The notes under the pieces: generated by a model
Databases searched by the model: none
What the model was told of the DNA's origin: nothing
Seen by the model: only the letters and a program-made list of their open reading frames with translations
Position numbers and translations under genes: made by a program
In this document: positions 33,781 through 45,559 of the stretch, in pieces
Layout of the letters: every line of letters starts with the position of its first letter
Position numbering within the stretch: position 1 is the first letter of the stretch
Assembly (NCBI GenBank): GCA_964019155.1
Contig: OZ025243.1
Coordinates: forward strand, 4,725,686-4,789,685
Reading direction: 5' to 3'
Length of the DNA: 64,000 nt
Origin: Osedax fenrisi
Taxonomy: Eukaryota > Annelida > Polychaeta > Sabellida > Siboglinidae

Positions 33781-35225
33781 ATTGCATTCTTATAAATGGC
33801 ATATTAATAATTCATAATGATTAATAGCTTATCATATATATATAACATAATAGCTTAGCATATAATAGGTGATGTGAGTATTCACTATAAATACATATTT
33901 ATATAACAGACAATTACCTTCTATTATGCTGGTTTTTATGAATAGATACATTAAATATTACCTGATAAGTGAATACAAAATATATAAACATATTCATATA
34001 TATATAAGTATATATTTCATACATGTATATAATAAAATATATAAATTATTTATGAATATGCAAATGATTAGTTAAAATGATATTGAACATATACATTATA
34101 TTATTAAACAGATAATAACACTATAATATTGATATATTTATATTGTCATATAATATAGCATGCTAAGTTATTTATAATTATACTATTCAGCAACTAAGAT
34201 ATCAATATAGATCGAATTGTTGATTACATAGTTTCTGTAATAGACGGCCATCTATCAATATACGATATCAATACTCAATACAATAATGACATAGTTCCAC
34301 CTAGTCCTATACAATAGGCCATTATATTCGTGTATTCAAGAGAGCTATTTATAAGTAATTTATCAACTTGTAATATTTATATAAACGTATGGATTCATTG
34401 TATCCTTTAAATGCACTCTTATTGAATACCATGTATAAATAATTATTTATATTCTATTATAATGTTGAATGTAGTTATAATGTAACTATTGTATAGTAGT
34501 AGTAATAATAATAATACTATATACTAATAAACATATATATATAATATTACATAGGTAATATACTACATATATAATCTAAATTTATAATATAAACATATAT
34601 ATATGAAGTAGTATTGACAATAATAATAGATTAAATAATATATATATGAATTCCTATATATATATATATACTTTAGTATACTATCAACAAAAATACATAT
34701 ACCTATAATATTATACTTTTTCACTATAATATATCACATAATTATTTAACAGATTATCAATTTAATTATTAGTATACTCACAAATATATAAAATTTAATC
34801 TGTACACATATATGAAAATACATTATTCTTTTTATGTTACTGGTGGAGAGTCATTTTATTAATTAGGTACATATGTGCTAATATATCATAATACATAATA
34901 TAGTATATACAAATATATTATTTATATTATTGATATATTTAGATGTAGTTCTCTAGAGAGTCTGATATATCGAAAATTGAATGTATATATATAATAGTTG
35001 TATAATATAGTTTATATATATACATGCATGTATTTAAGAACATTTAAAAGGTTTATATATTATATTTATAATTAAGTTTAAATTTAAAAATTAAAATAAT
35101 ATTTGTATAATATGAATTGCATTACCTTAAGATATATTATATATATACATTAACTACCTACAATTATTAATCATAAATAATGATGTAAATATCAATTTCT
35201 GTTATATAATTATTGGAATATTACG
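33781..35225. other. A+T-rich intergenic stretch
   Basis: No coding evidence. A block at 34230-34330 is less A+T-rich and carries ATAGACGGCCATCTATCAAT, similar to TTACGGCCATCTATTGTT near 35543. Confidence 0.5.
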
Positions 35226-35885
35226 TAATAAGGTGTCAACTAATTATTATCCATAACGGAAATATAATTGTGTGCCGAATACGCATGTAAAGAACGACAA
35301 TATCTAATTGTACTCATGGTGACGTGATGATTATAATCAACTGTACCTGTATCCGCAATACTACGATTCTAGTAAATAAAACACAAAGGAAAGAATGCCA
35401 TTCTTCCGAAAGAGAAAATCAATTAACCATTGAGACAAATAAGAGAAACTCTTACGTAATCGGCTGCGAGAATCCATTGAACAATCCACACCTAATAGTT
35501 CTTCTATTATTGCGTAATCATTTGTATGGACGTAGTCGATAATTACGGCCATCTATTGTTCGCCGTTTATTGTTGTCCGCAGCCTATTGTCGGTCGGCAA
35601 TGATTAACGATTACGCAGACCAATGATTTTATTAATTATTGTTAATAACGGATCCGGCATCTGTTGCGTCATCTCCATAGAATGCGGAACAATAGAATCA
35701 TTGTCGATGCCATCGTACAATCTCGTATCCCATTAAATGATATTCTATATAATACAGCGCAGATCTGCATGTGAATAGATCGCGTGTGATCGAGGCGGCG
35801 TTGATATGCATATGTAGTGCTAGTCGCATAACTGTGCAAATGCATATTCTTATATACGCTTTACTATCAACTCGCACCATGTCAG
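35226..35885. promoter_or_regulatory. GC-richer block dense in ATTGT/ACAAT motifs, candidate SOX-responsive enhancer
   Basis: Balanced composition about 2 kb downstream of the Sox gene. In 35540-35715 alone there are six SOX-type cores: CTATTGTTC, TTTATTGTTG, CCTATTGTCG, TTATTGTTAA, GAACAATAG and TCATTGTCG. Other features are TTACGTAATC, TAACGATTACG and CAATGATT repeats. Open frames on both strands are short and show no family motif. An autoregulatory Sox enhancer is a reasonable inference, not shown. Confidence 0.35.
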
Positions 35886-37080
35886 TATTATAGGAACCGA
35901 TAAAATAGGTTTATATATCGGGTTTATGATATATCGAAGTTTTTTGACATGTATTATATGTTACTCTAATATACTATATATAGTAGTTGTATTACTATTA
36001 TTTTTTACTTTTTTTACTATATTATAGTTAATTTAATAATTATTAAAATTCGCACACTATATATATAAATGATATAATATTATAATATTTTGTACGTATA
36101 TTTTCTAAATAATTTAAATGTTACATAACATATTATTTCCTATATAATAAAGTATTATGATATATATGTGTGTGTGTGTATGTGACACATACTATGTGTA
36201 TGTGTGTATGTGTGTGTATTTATATAAGTATTTATTCATGTATGTATGACTGTTTAACCTATATTAAATATAATATATAATATTATATATGTATAAATAT
36301 ATTAGTATATAGTTATATCAAAGATTTTGCGAAAGATGTTCCTTGAAAAATCGTTGGTATAATATTATGTAGGTATATTAATATCTATATATATATTGTA
36401 TACATCAATATTTAATTTATTAAACAATAAATAGTTTCAATTAAATGATATAACTTAACAATTTTTTGTAAATAAATAATACGTATTAAACATTACATTA
36501 ATTCTAATAATAATTATTAATATTAATACTTAAATATAACATATTTCCTATGTTATTAAAATTAATATAATATATATATAGGATATATTAAGTATATTAT
36601 ATATATATTATAACAAGTGCATTTATATTCTATAAATAAACGTGTATGTATTTCATTTGTAATTAATAATGTAATTGTTCTTCTCTATGGTGTGTGTAGG
36701 ATGTATAGTATTGCATAATAAGAGGATTGTAACGGCTTAACTGATGATAAAGGGGATTACGTATTATTATACATCTCGTGTAGGTACAATGATCATAATG
36801 CATTGTTTACCTATATTATATATATACGCTATTGTGTGTATATATCATGATATTACAATTATATCTTGTGAATACATATTTATAGAAATACGATATTATT
36901 ATTGTATGTATCCATTATTAATATTATCATTATTTCTAATATTACTATTATTATTAATATTATTATATTTTTATTATCATTTATTTAGCATAAATATACC
37001 ACAAACTATAAATAAATATGATATATATTGAAAACAAATAGTTTATATCTCAACTAAAAGTAAAATAATATAACAAACGA
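35886..37080. other. A+T-rich intergenic stretch with a (GT)n-like tract
   Basis: Interrupted TGTG/TATG repeats at about 36164-36222. The frame at 36744-37031 is hydrophobic but low in complexity and unsupported. Confidence 0.5.
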
Positions 37081-37249
37081 GTTTCAATAGATTCCCATAT
37101 ATGGGCATATATGCATAACATATGAGTTAGTTGAGGCGATATGCAATATTGCGTCACACACTGAGCATGTTTATCTCAACATTGTAAATGATATGAATTC
37201 ATGAGAGGATCCCACTTATTAAATGTCACAATGTATTCGTGGTGTATTG

Positions 37250-37257
<8 letters not shown>

Positions 37258-37283
<26 letters not shown>
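37258..37283. repeat. (TA)n microsatellite
   Basis: About 13 TA units. Confidence 0.9.
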
Positions 37284-37285
<2 letters not shown>

Positions 37286-37359
37286 CTAGTTATCTATCCA
37301 TGTCTATATAAGATGTTTATATAAGTATGTTATCGATATTTGATATTATTCACTCTATA

Positions 37360-37782
37360 GACAAATACGATTCAACAATGGCGACGCGCACAACAAAGGA
37401 GCCACGTAATAAATTCGCTTAGTTTGCGTGCACACACACACACATACACACACATACATACTATACTAGCACATATGAGCATCTCGCTTCCTCTCCCAGC
37501 CCGCCCTCGTATCACACAGCCACGTATCCCACTGTATCACAAATAAACTAATTACTGGTATTGTGAACGACTAAGTGCTATTCAGGTTCAGCCTCTCGTC
37601 ATCCCCATCTTGCCCCCCCCTCAGCTCCCTCATCCTCCTCATCCTCCTCATCCCTCAGTCTCCGCGGTGTGCGACGCAACGTAATAGCTAATCGAATATC
37701 GGAGAAGAATTACGTATAGGGGGGCGTGTTAGCGGGCGGGGAGGGGGAGGAACCGTCGCCGACGCCATTTTCTATTGTGTTC

Positions 37783-37838
<56 letters not shown>

Positions 37839-38110
37839 TAGAAAGAGCGCGCGGGATAGTGAGAATAATGAACGGCGAGATGGCGCGCGAATCAACGAGA
37901 TCTATAACGAGAAATAACTATAACGTGATGGAATTGCTGACCCATAATTCAACTCCCTCCCGGAGGTGTCCACACGAGTAGGGTAGCACGCTTAATCACA
38001 CCTATTATGTAGACGCGTATTGCATAACCGCGCCTACCTTGGCTACGATAGGTGGAGCTAGTAGTGCTGAACGGCATGGAATTATCGACGGATAGAGCCG
38101 ATCTGTTTAT
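37360..38110. promoter_or_regulatory. GC/CpG-rich island with CGCCATT motifs, candidate promoter
   Basis: The richest G+C block of the window. In order: AACAATGGCGACGCGCAC at 37374-37391, a (CA)n at 37430-37457, C- and CTC-rich sequence at 37490-37660, G-rich sequence at 37718-37752, GACGCCATTTTCTATTGT at 37760-37777, and (GA)n at 37787-37836. AATGGCG/CGCCATT is a YY1-type core common near animal transcription starts. Open frames here follow the GA repeat and are not convincing. Confidence 0.4.
37787..37836. repeat. (GA)n microsatellite
   Basis: About 25 GA units; gives Arg-Glu or Ser-Leu open frames that are artefacts. Confidence 0.95.
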
Positions 38111-39200
38111 TTAGTCAATAACAGTAGCACGTGTATATCGCTCACTATTATATTATCACTAATTCTATATTGTATGAGTCCACGTATTCTATATATGGTA
38201 TATAATAGATTTGTATAGGTTATACGATATATGCATACACACTGCATACATATACACGCATATACATATATGTACATTTTACATTGTACACTGTACATCC
38301 ACGCATATACATGTATACACACCGTACAATTATACTTTTATATAAATATATATAGTTTATATAAGTTTATTATATATATACTTTAATTATAGATGTAGTT
38401 AATGTAACTAATAATACATGTATAATTAAATAACAATATAACAATATAAATATAGCCTTCAATACAGTAGTTCATTGTTGTATATTATCTTATTACGTAA
38501 TTGAGTTATATATTAGTATTATGTTCATAGATACGCTCTAGTGCATATATGATATGTTTAACATAACTTTGTTATATTAAAAATAGATAATGTGTATATT
38601 ATAATATACAACTTATCTATTTTTAATATAACATATATATATGTATAACATATATGTATACAGCTTGTATTGACGGCTGTGTAAATTCCTTGTATTGTAT
38701 TCATTCAGTCGGATAATCTCATATCTTCGTATCTTTAATATCTTATTGTATTCTTATACACACATTCTTACTATATTTGTATAAGCATATGTTATGTATG
38801 AATGCTACTACCTATAATTAATAACGATGATCTCCATTCAATGCCGATACAATACGCACATACAGTGTACAGCGTACAAGACGTATACCTGTATTAATAT
38901 GTTAGCACTCGTGTCATGTGATATATACTTGTATTGTATTAGTTTAAATAGCTCCATAATATTATGTCTATATATATATATTTATTTACCATATTGTATA
39001 CATTTTTATTTATAAATATATTATATATACGAACTTCGTATTACGAATAGTATATCCTATTATGAAATTACGAATAATATGTTATTTATTAAATTAATAA
39101 TAATTAAGTTAATTTATTAACATACATGGATAATTATTGTAATCAGTGGATCGAAATATCATTATTTAATTAATACTGTAATACAATCCATTCTGATAAC
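38111..39200. other. A+T-rich stretch with a 62-bp palindrome
   Basis: Apart from the palindrome at 38571-38632, no element or gene seen. Confidence 0.5.
38571..38632. repeat. 62-bp near-perfect palindrome
   Basis: Arms begin GTTATATTAAAAATAGATAA and mirror with only two mismatched pairs (591/612 and 592/611 of 38xxx) around TGTATATTATAATATACA. Confidence 0.95.
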
Positions 39201-39214
39201 ACACTTTATATATT

Positions 39215-39440
39215 TAAGGATATTAAGAGGAATCTCTGTATTTCATATTTACCTAGTTTACCAATTATAACAGAGTGATCAATAGTATCAAAATATTTGC
39301 TTAAATCAAAAAATAAGTATTTACATATGTATTTATTAATTTTATTTTTATCTTCAATTATATGTTTTTATATATCAATATAGCATGAGTGGTAATGTAT
39401 TTTTTAACAAAATCATATTAGGTATACCATACAAATATAT
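39215..39440 (-). pseudogene. Relic of LINE C-type RT
   Basis: The segment from GAGGAATCTCTGTATTTCAT to ATCATATTA follows LINE C bases about 24117-24310 almost word for word, including AGTGATCAATAGTATCAAA (the AFDTIDHS region) and the TAGCATGAGTGGTA equivalent. It covers RT motifs around the first catalytic Asp. Several indels; not functional. Confidence 0.75.
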
Positions 39441-39499
39441 ACTATATAAATACTATAGTATTTATTATGTTGATGTTATTTATAAAATGTTATTAATAA

Positions 39500-39815
39500 A
39501 CGAGTAATCGATTAAACGACGAAAGCTAAAATGGTATGGACAGTGTCCATTGGACACATATCCAGACATGACGGAAAAAAACTATAATGCAAGGCATGGT
39601 TGAAGGAGTACGTAAACGAGGACGCCCGAAAAAGTAATGGCTAGATAACATTTCAGATTGGACTAAGATTGATATTAAGGATTTGGTAAATGATGTACAT
39701 GATCTATAGATTCTATATCTATAGATTCTAGACGGTGGAGAAAGTGTGTTTCAGAGTCAAATGTTTTAATTCCCATTACGATTTCAGAGATACGGGATTA
39801 AAAGTTAAAGTAAGC
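39500..39815 (+). pseudogene. Relic G: C-terminal end of a different LINE
   Basis: Across two frames the plus strand reads KLKWYG, GHISRHDG, IMQGMVEGVRKRGRPKK, WLDNISDWTKIDIKDLV, then RRWRKCVSESNVLIPIT and ISEIRD before a stop. The string RGRPKK-x-W-x-D-x-I followed by DR-x-x-WR is the usual end of a widespread class of animal endonuclease-RT proteins, distinct from the LW(N)LP ends of LINEs A-F here. A duplicated TCTATAGATTCTATA insertion interrupts the DR-WR motif. Confidence 0.7.
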
Positions 39816-39970
39816 ATTAATATATTATCTTTTCTAGTATTTTAATAGTTGACTTAATATTGTATTATCTTAATTATTATATATATATATATATGAAAAA
39901 TGCTCAATAGAATATCTATACATATCATATGTCGAATGTAAGTTAAGGAGTCCTATCTAATTATAAATAG

Positions 39971-39972
<2 letters not shown>

Positions 39973-40011
<39 letters not shown>
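39973..40011. repeat. (TA)n microsatellite
   Basis: About 19 TA units. Confidence 0.95.
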
Positions 40012-40012
<1 letters not shown>

Positions 40013-40109
40013 GAATGAATGGCAGAAGTAAGATATGACATAATATTGATAAGTTAACTTCGGTATCGTAATGTTATGCAATATAATAATGTATGTGAAG
40101 AACATAATT

Positions 40110-40770
40110 AACCGCCGTTGTGGCTAACACGAATGTGTATCGCGTTGAATAAATTAGGCGCTATGTCGCATGTCCCAATCACAATACCGAAGTAGGGACG
40201 GCATTGTCACGCACGAGTCTAATAAGTGACTATTGAAGCAGAACCTTTCTCTAAAACACTTCCGGGTCGAGATACTCCCACTTCTGTTGAGCGCCATTGT
40301 ACGGCGGTCTAGTATTGTCCGATACTACATTAGTAGTACTAGCGGTACTGGTGGTGATGATGATGCTGGTGGTGGCTGTTAACTTAATACATTTCGGAGA
40401 CCACGCGGTTGCCTTTAGCTCGTCTTCCATCGGCTTTATTCTGACGGCGAGAGATCACGCGAACACGCGATATTCTAAACGCAGACGACCACCACCACAA
40501 CAACAACAACAACACCACTGATGATAGACACCGGCGATCGCTTTATTATCGTGTTAATGAGATTATCGCTCGTTGATCACGTTAATACAATTAACGCTAC
40601 TATGCTATTCTACACTTCATATATTGTATTCATTTAGCATATTGTATGAAGCAATTAGCCCCTACCCACTACAGCCTGTACAATGTACAGTATATAGTCT
40701 TCAAACAATATCTTCGCATAACTATGCAGCAAGGATATGCGCAATCGTATATACCATTATATTTTAAATA
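40110..40770. promoter_or_regulatory. GC-richer island, candidate promoter
   Basis: Balanced composition with GAGCGCCATTGTACGG at 40290-40305 and GGT/GAT repeats at 40340-40378, then CAA/CAC repeats at 40488-40518. The frame at 40297-40521 begins in this block and is largely simple-sequence (Val/Met/Leu then Pro-Gln-His), so it is not called as a gene. Confidence 0.35.
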
Positions 40771-40913
40771 TATTACGTAATATATATATTGAAAGGAATA
40801 TGAGGGATAATTCGAAGTGTATATTGAGGAATAAACTATATATAGTATGCGATATATCGATATATCTTATGAGAATTCTCGCACTTTAGTGAGTCTTTAA
40901 AAATAGTAACCAG

Positions 40914-42242
40914 GAAGTTACTAAGTTACTAAGTTACTAACCCTTAAGTTACTAAGTTACTAAGTTACTAACCCTTAAGTTACTAACCCTTAAGTTACTA
41001 AGTTACTAACCCTTAAGTTACTAACCCTTAAGTTACTAAGTTACTAACCCTTAAGTTACTAACCCTTAAGTTACTAAGTTACTAAGTTACTAACCCTTAA
41101 GTTACTAAGTTACTAAGTTACTAACCCTTAAGTTACTAACCCTTAAGTTACTAAGTTACTAAGTTACTAACCCTTAAGTTACTAAGTTACTAAGTTACTA
41201 ACCCTTAAGTTACTAACCCTTAAGTTACTAAGTTACTAAGTTACTAAGTTACTAAGTTACTAAGTTACTAAGTTACTAAGTTACTAAGTTACTAACCCTT
41301 AAGTTACTAAGTTACTAAGTTACTAAGTTACTAACCCTTAAGTTACTAAGTTACTAAGTTACTAAGTTACTAACCCTTAAGTTACTAAGTTACTAAGTTA
41401 CTAACCCTTAAGTTACTAAGTTACTAAGTTACTAACCCTTAAGTTACTAAGTTACTAAGTTACTAACCCTTAAGTTACTAAGTTACTAAGTTACTAAGTT
41501 ACTAAGTTACTAACCCTTAAGTTACTAAGTTACTAAGTTACTAAGTTACTAAGTTACTAAGTTACTAAGTTACTAACCCTTAAGTTACTAAGTTACTAAG
41601 TTACTAACCCTTAAGTTACTAAGTTACTAACCCTTAAGTTACTAAGTTACTAAGTTACTAAGTTACTAACCCTTAAGTTACTAAGTTACTAAGTTACTAA
41701 CCCTTAAGTTACTAAGTTACTAAGTTACTAAGTTACTAAATTACTAAGTTACTAACCCTTAAGTTACTAAGTTACTAAGTTACTAAGTTACTAACCCTTA
41801 AGTTACTAAGTTACTAAGTTACTAAGTTACTAAGTTACTAACCCTTAAGTTACTAAGTTACTAAGTTACTAAGTTACTAACCCTTAAGTTACTAAGTTAC
41901 TAAGTTACTAACCCTTAAGTTACTAACCCTTAAGTTACTAAGTTACTAAGTTACTAACCCTTAAGTTACTAAGTTACTAAGTTACTAACCCTTAAGTTAC
42001 TAACCCTTAAGTTACTAAGTTACTAAGTTACTAACCCTTAAGTTACTAAGTTACTAAGTTACTAACCCTTAAGTTACTAACCCTTAAGTTACTAAGTTAC
42101 TAAGTTACTAAGTTACTAAGTTACTAAGTTACTAAGTTACTAAGTTACTAAGTTACTAAGTTACTAAGTTACTAAGTTACTAAGTTACTAAGTTACTAAG
42201 TTACTAAGTTACTAAGTTACTAAGTTACTAAGTTACTAAGTT
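40914..42242. repeat. 1.3-kb two-unit satellite: 8-bp and 15-bp units intermixed
   Basis: The array is made only of a short unit TTACTAAG and a long unit TTACTAACCCTTAAG, mixed in irregular order; two or three short units then one long is commonest. One variant (TTACTAAA, near 41740) was noticed. The last ~140 bp is all short units. The array ends cleanly at GTTATAATTAATTGCATGC. The long unit contains CTAACCCT. Confidence 0.97.
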
Positions 42243-43074
42243 ATAATTAATTGCATGCAATGTTATACAACATATTAAAGGCAATGAATTACATTTTAAT
42301 ATTTTAATAACAACAAATATTTGTAACAAAAAAATTAAAAATCGAAGGTTTCTCCAACCCAAAATAGTATTAATAGGTATAATTATGTATAAGTAAAATA
42401 AAATCATTAGTAAATAATTAATATTATATTAAATCTAATATATATATATTATAATATGTATTAATATAAATGTAATATAATGGCATGTGTTTACAACATA
42501 CAAGGTGAAGGGGAAAGTCCCCTATTACCGACCGTTCCCTATTACCGACCCCTCTCCTAATACCGACCCCCTCTCATATATCAGTAACTATAAGATATAT
42601 CAAAACATTATATATACATGAATTGTTAGTAATTTAATGGTAAATATGAATAAGTATTTTGTTTAAAAAAATATTCAATCCTACAATTGTTATTTGATAA
42701 AATGTACTATTCTGGTTTACCTTTTTACATATTTGAATAATTACTTTTTTTAAATCATTGTAAATAATTTATTAATTATAATAAGAAAACGTAATACTGT
42801 GCATAATATTGTGATCAAATAAATTTTTATAAATATTATTAAAATATTATAGTGTGAATAAGTATTAACCAAGATAATTAATTATAGTAACCCATATGAT
42901 TTGCATATTACCGATCCCCTAAATTACCCTAATACCGACTCCATGTTAGTTATAATATCCAATCAAAATAGATCATTTATTTACTTTGAAATTATTTATA
43001 ATTTGTGTTTGTATCATTTTAGCCTGCCAATAGTGTATTTAAACAGCGTCAATAATACTATACATTGATTCTTT

Positions 43075-43223
43075 TGTATATTGAATGTATATTATTATTA
43101 AATTATTATCGTATTACTATTATTTTATTATTATTTTCTTCCCGCACGAGCGAAGGGGTCTACATGACCCTATTTTAGTGCTAATAAACTTAATATCATC
43201 ATCATCATCATCATCATCATATA
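43075..43223 (+). mobile_element. LINE B solo 3' end with (ATC)n tail
   Basis: Only the last ~140 bp of LINE B: CTTCCCGCACGAGCGAAGGG, a GGGTC/GACCC hairpin (43156-43160 / 43166-43170), TTTTAGTGCTAATAAAC and an ATC-repeat tail at about 43196-43220. The same end is seen in the copies at 20960-21035 and 52089-52165 (reverse). A 5'-truncated insertion. Confidence 0.8.
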
Positions 43224-43314
43224 TATATATACATATTCAGTTTATTTAAATTTTTATATAGAAATATAAAGTTCAATTATTAATTTATTATGCATATTAA
43301 AATTTAATTGAATA

Positions 43315-43530
43315 ATTTAGTTTTCGGTTGCTGTTTATGCCAGTTGTCGCAATTCCTACTGCTATTTGGTTTCCATTTAGTCTGACTTCTCGTCACAGCT
43401 CTTTGTGGTATGCTTGTAGCTACCGTGAATATTTCCACCACCATAGCTCTGCGAGTCGTACAATTATACAATAGTCTCTACGACTTCAAGGCGGAACCGT
43501 TAGAGACCAATTCGACACTTAAATTCATTG
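43315..43530. other. Unassigned block of ordinary composition, open on both strands
   Basis: About 200 bp with balanced composition between A+T-rich flanks. The plus strand is open for about 60 codons (including MPVVAIPTAIWFPFSLTSRH) and the minus strand for about 56 (including VATSIPQRAVTRSQTKWKP). No splice signals or family recognised. It may be foreign to the surrounding MITE or part of an exon. Confidence 0.3.
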
Positions 43531-43660
43531 ATATATGAATAGAGTTCGTTTTTTAATTGTATCTATTTATGTCTGCTATTTTTACTGGATATTATATTTA
43601 TATTTATATATATACCACGATTATTTAGGGGATCAGTAATATGATTAGGTGTATGTATTA

Positions 43661-44064
43661 GGCATTCATTAATGATGTATCCAATTAACGACACCACGGT
43701 TAATTATTGTCAATATAATTATATCCAACATTTAAAATATCAAAATTATTTATTATCATAATATTATCCTACATAAAAATTTGATACAAATATATTTAAT
43801 ATTGAATAATATATTACAAATAGTCATTTAGGGAGTAAGATAGATTTGTAAAAAATAATATATTTAGATTATTGAATATTACTCAAGTTAATATCATGAT
43901 GTAGGTGCACCTACAACTTTAGATATTATTTGTTTATCATCGATTAATAAAATAATAATAAAGTAATGAATGAATATATAAATCATTAAAATATATCTTA
44001 AAATTCAATAATTAATTATACATAAGTTTACCTAATACGGAAGGTATATGCACGAAGTATGCGA

Positions 44065-44121
<57 letters not shown>

Positions 44122-44690
44122 ATGGTATCATATATATATATCTATATAATGTATAGCTATACACTATATATAATGGATATACTTATAATGTATTTGTATC
44201 TACTAAGATGTATCTACAAAGAAAATGTTGTATTTGTAATTGTATCTACTATGATTTTTTTTAAGTAATTGTAATAGTATCTATTATAAGAAAAAAGTAT
44301 GTAATTTTAATTGTATCTATTATACATTTTGTGAGTATCCTGCCCAGCTCTGTATATATATATATATATATATATTTAGTTTTCCTTCAAGTAGTATATA
44401 TATTATTATTAAAATTAGATGTAAAATTAATAAATGACCACATTAAAACAATTGTTTTCTATTAATAAAGATAATTATAATAAACATGCACACTGTGCAT
44501 TGCACAGTGCACTGGTATCATGATAACTAAATACATAAATATGTATCCATATACATCACATACGAACACGCACATATATATATATAATTGTGTATTATTA
44601 TATATAGGATAACATTTCTAATAGGTACTTATAACGTTAATAATTAATATACAAAGGCGATAATAGCCGCAGTATAGCCGCAGCCTACCT
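43661..44690. repeat. A+T-rich stretch with (TA)n at 44069-44119
   Basis: A (TA)n of about 50 bp, plus a diverged triplicate of a TTGTAATTGTATCTACTATGA-like unit at about 44195-44325. A short palindrome at 44487-44511 is built on GCACTGTGC / GCACAGTGC. No gene seen. Confidence 0.7.
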
Positions 44691-45120
44691 ATATGTCGAT
44701 GTCTAATGTTTTATAATTTTTTACCGCGGAATAATTAATATAACAATGGCGGTGTGTGCCGCGCGCGCCTCTATAGCCTATTGTAATGTATCGCCTCCTT
44801 CATATTTAACAATACCTGCAGTCTATACACATACACACGGTGATACCTATAGTGATATGTGCGAGCGTATCAATAGTTAACAATAGCAGCTCGCATTCAG
44901 TGTGGGCTATACTGTGTAGTAGCGGAGGTCACTTGACAGCGCATTCGAATACACTCGTCACATCAGCGAGTATATGTGTGCGTGTATGTATGTGTGTTTA
45001 CTTTATGGTATACACTACGCATACGTTTACATATATGTATATATATATATACTCACTAGCGTCAAAGATTTTTCTATGAATTCGCTATGATAAACTATTT
45101 TTTAGCGTTAACATACATAT
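44691..45120. promoter_or_regulatory. GC-richer island, candidate promoter
   Basis: Contains ACAATGGCGGTGTGTGCC at 44743-44760, CGCGCGCGCC and several CATACACACG elements. The plus frame 44840-45079 includes a plausible-looking start, but it has no recognised domain and ends in TA/GT simple sequence, so it is left uncalled. Confidence 0.35.
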
Positions 45121-45209
45121 ATGTAAAACCAAAATATCAATCATACATAACTCGTCCTGGTGGCTATATATTGATTTGAATTCAATAGTTTATTTATATA
45201 CCAATATAG

Positions 45210-45211
<2 letters not shown>

Positions 45212-45243
<32 letters not shown>
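45212..45243. repeat. (TA)n microsatellite
   Basis: About 16 TA units. Confidence 0.9.
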
Positions 45244-45249
<6 letters not shown>

Positions 45250-45439
45250 ATATCTTATCTACCTATTCATTCATCACCTTTCTTAACATGCTTCGTTCAC
45301 CGACGGAGACGCCTATATTGCATAGAGATGGTTGCTCGTGTGTTTGTACACGAACCCTTAACAAAAGCCGGCTAACAATAGCGGGTTCCCATTGTAATCG
45401 GCATACCTCGAACACAATACGAGGCCGTGTCCCGTAGGA

Positions 45440-45548
45440 CATATGTATGTGTGTGTGAATATGAGTGTGTGAGTATATGTGTGTGAATGTGTGAGTGTGT
45501 GAATGTGTGAGTGTGTGAGTGTGAGTGTGTGAGTGTATGAGTGTGATG
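45440..45548. repeat. GTGTGAG/GTGTGAAT minisatellite
   Basis: Interrupted 8-10 bp repeats of GTGTGAGT and GTGTGAAT. The minus-strand Ser/His/Thr-rich frame through it is an artefact. Confidence 0.9.
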
Positions 45549-45559
45549 TCGTCATGTCG

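Larger units (their letters stand above)
42512..43660. mobile_element. MITE R copy 1, degraded, with nested LINE B tail
   Basis: Starts GGGGAAAGTCCCCTATTACC with repeats of TACCGACCCC, then follows the reverse complement of the 49295-50250 element for about 480 bp (shared landmarks AGTAACTATAAGATATATC, TGTTAGTAATTTAATG, ACAATTGTTATTTGATAAAA). A degenerate far end (TTATTTAGGGGATCAGTAAT) lies at about 43620-43645. The interior between is interrupted by a LINE B 3' end (43075-43223) and by an unassigned block. The TA target sites are not preserved. Confidence 0.6.

Noticed and set aside
37710..37981. Frames through the GA repeat (Arg-Glu and Ser-Leu runs)
   Set aside because: Microsatellite translation on both strands.
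40297..40521. 74-codon frame in the GC-rich island
   Set aside because: Made mostly of GGT/GAT and CAA/CAC simple repeats; better explained as part of a promoter-like island.
40914..42242. CRISPR array or true telomere
   Set aside because: Units are contiguous without unique spacers, so not CRISPR. Only a fragment of the unit resembles a telomere repeat and the array is flanked by ordinary sequence on both sides.
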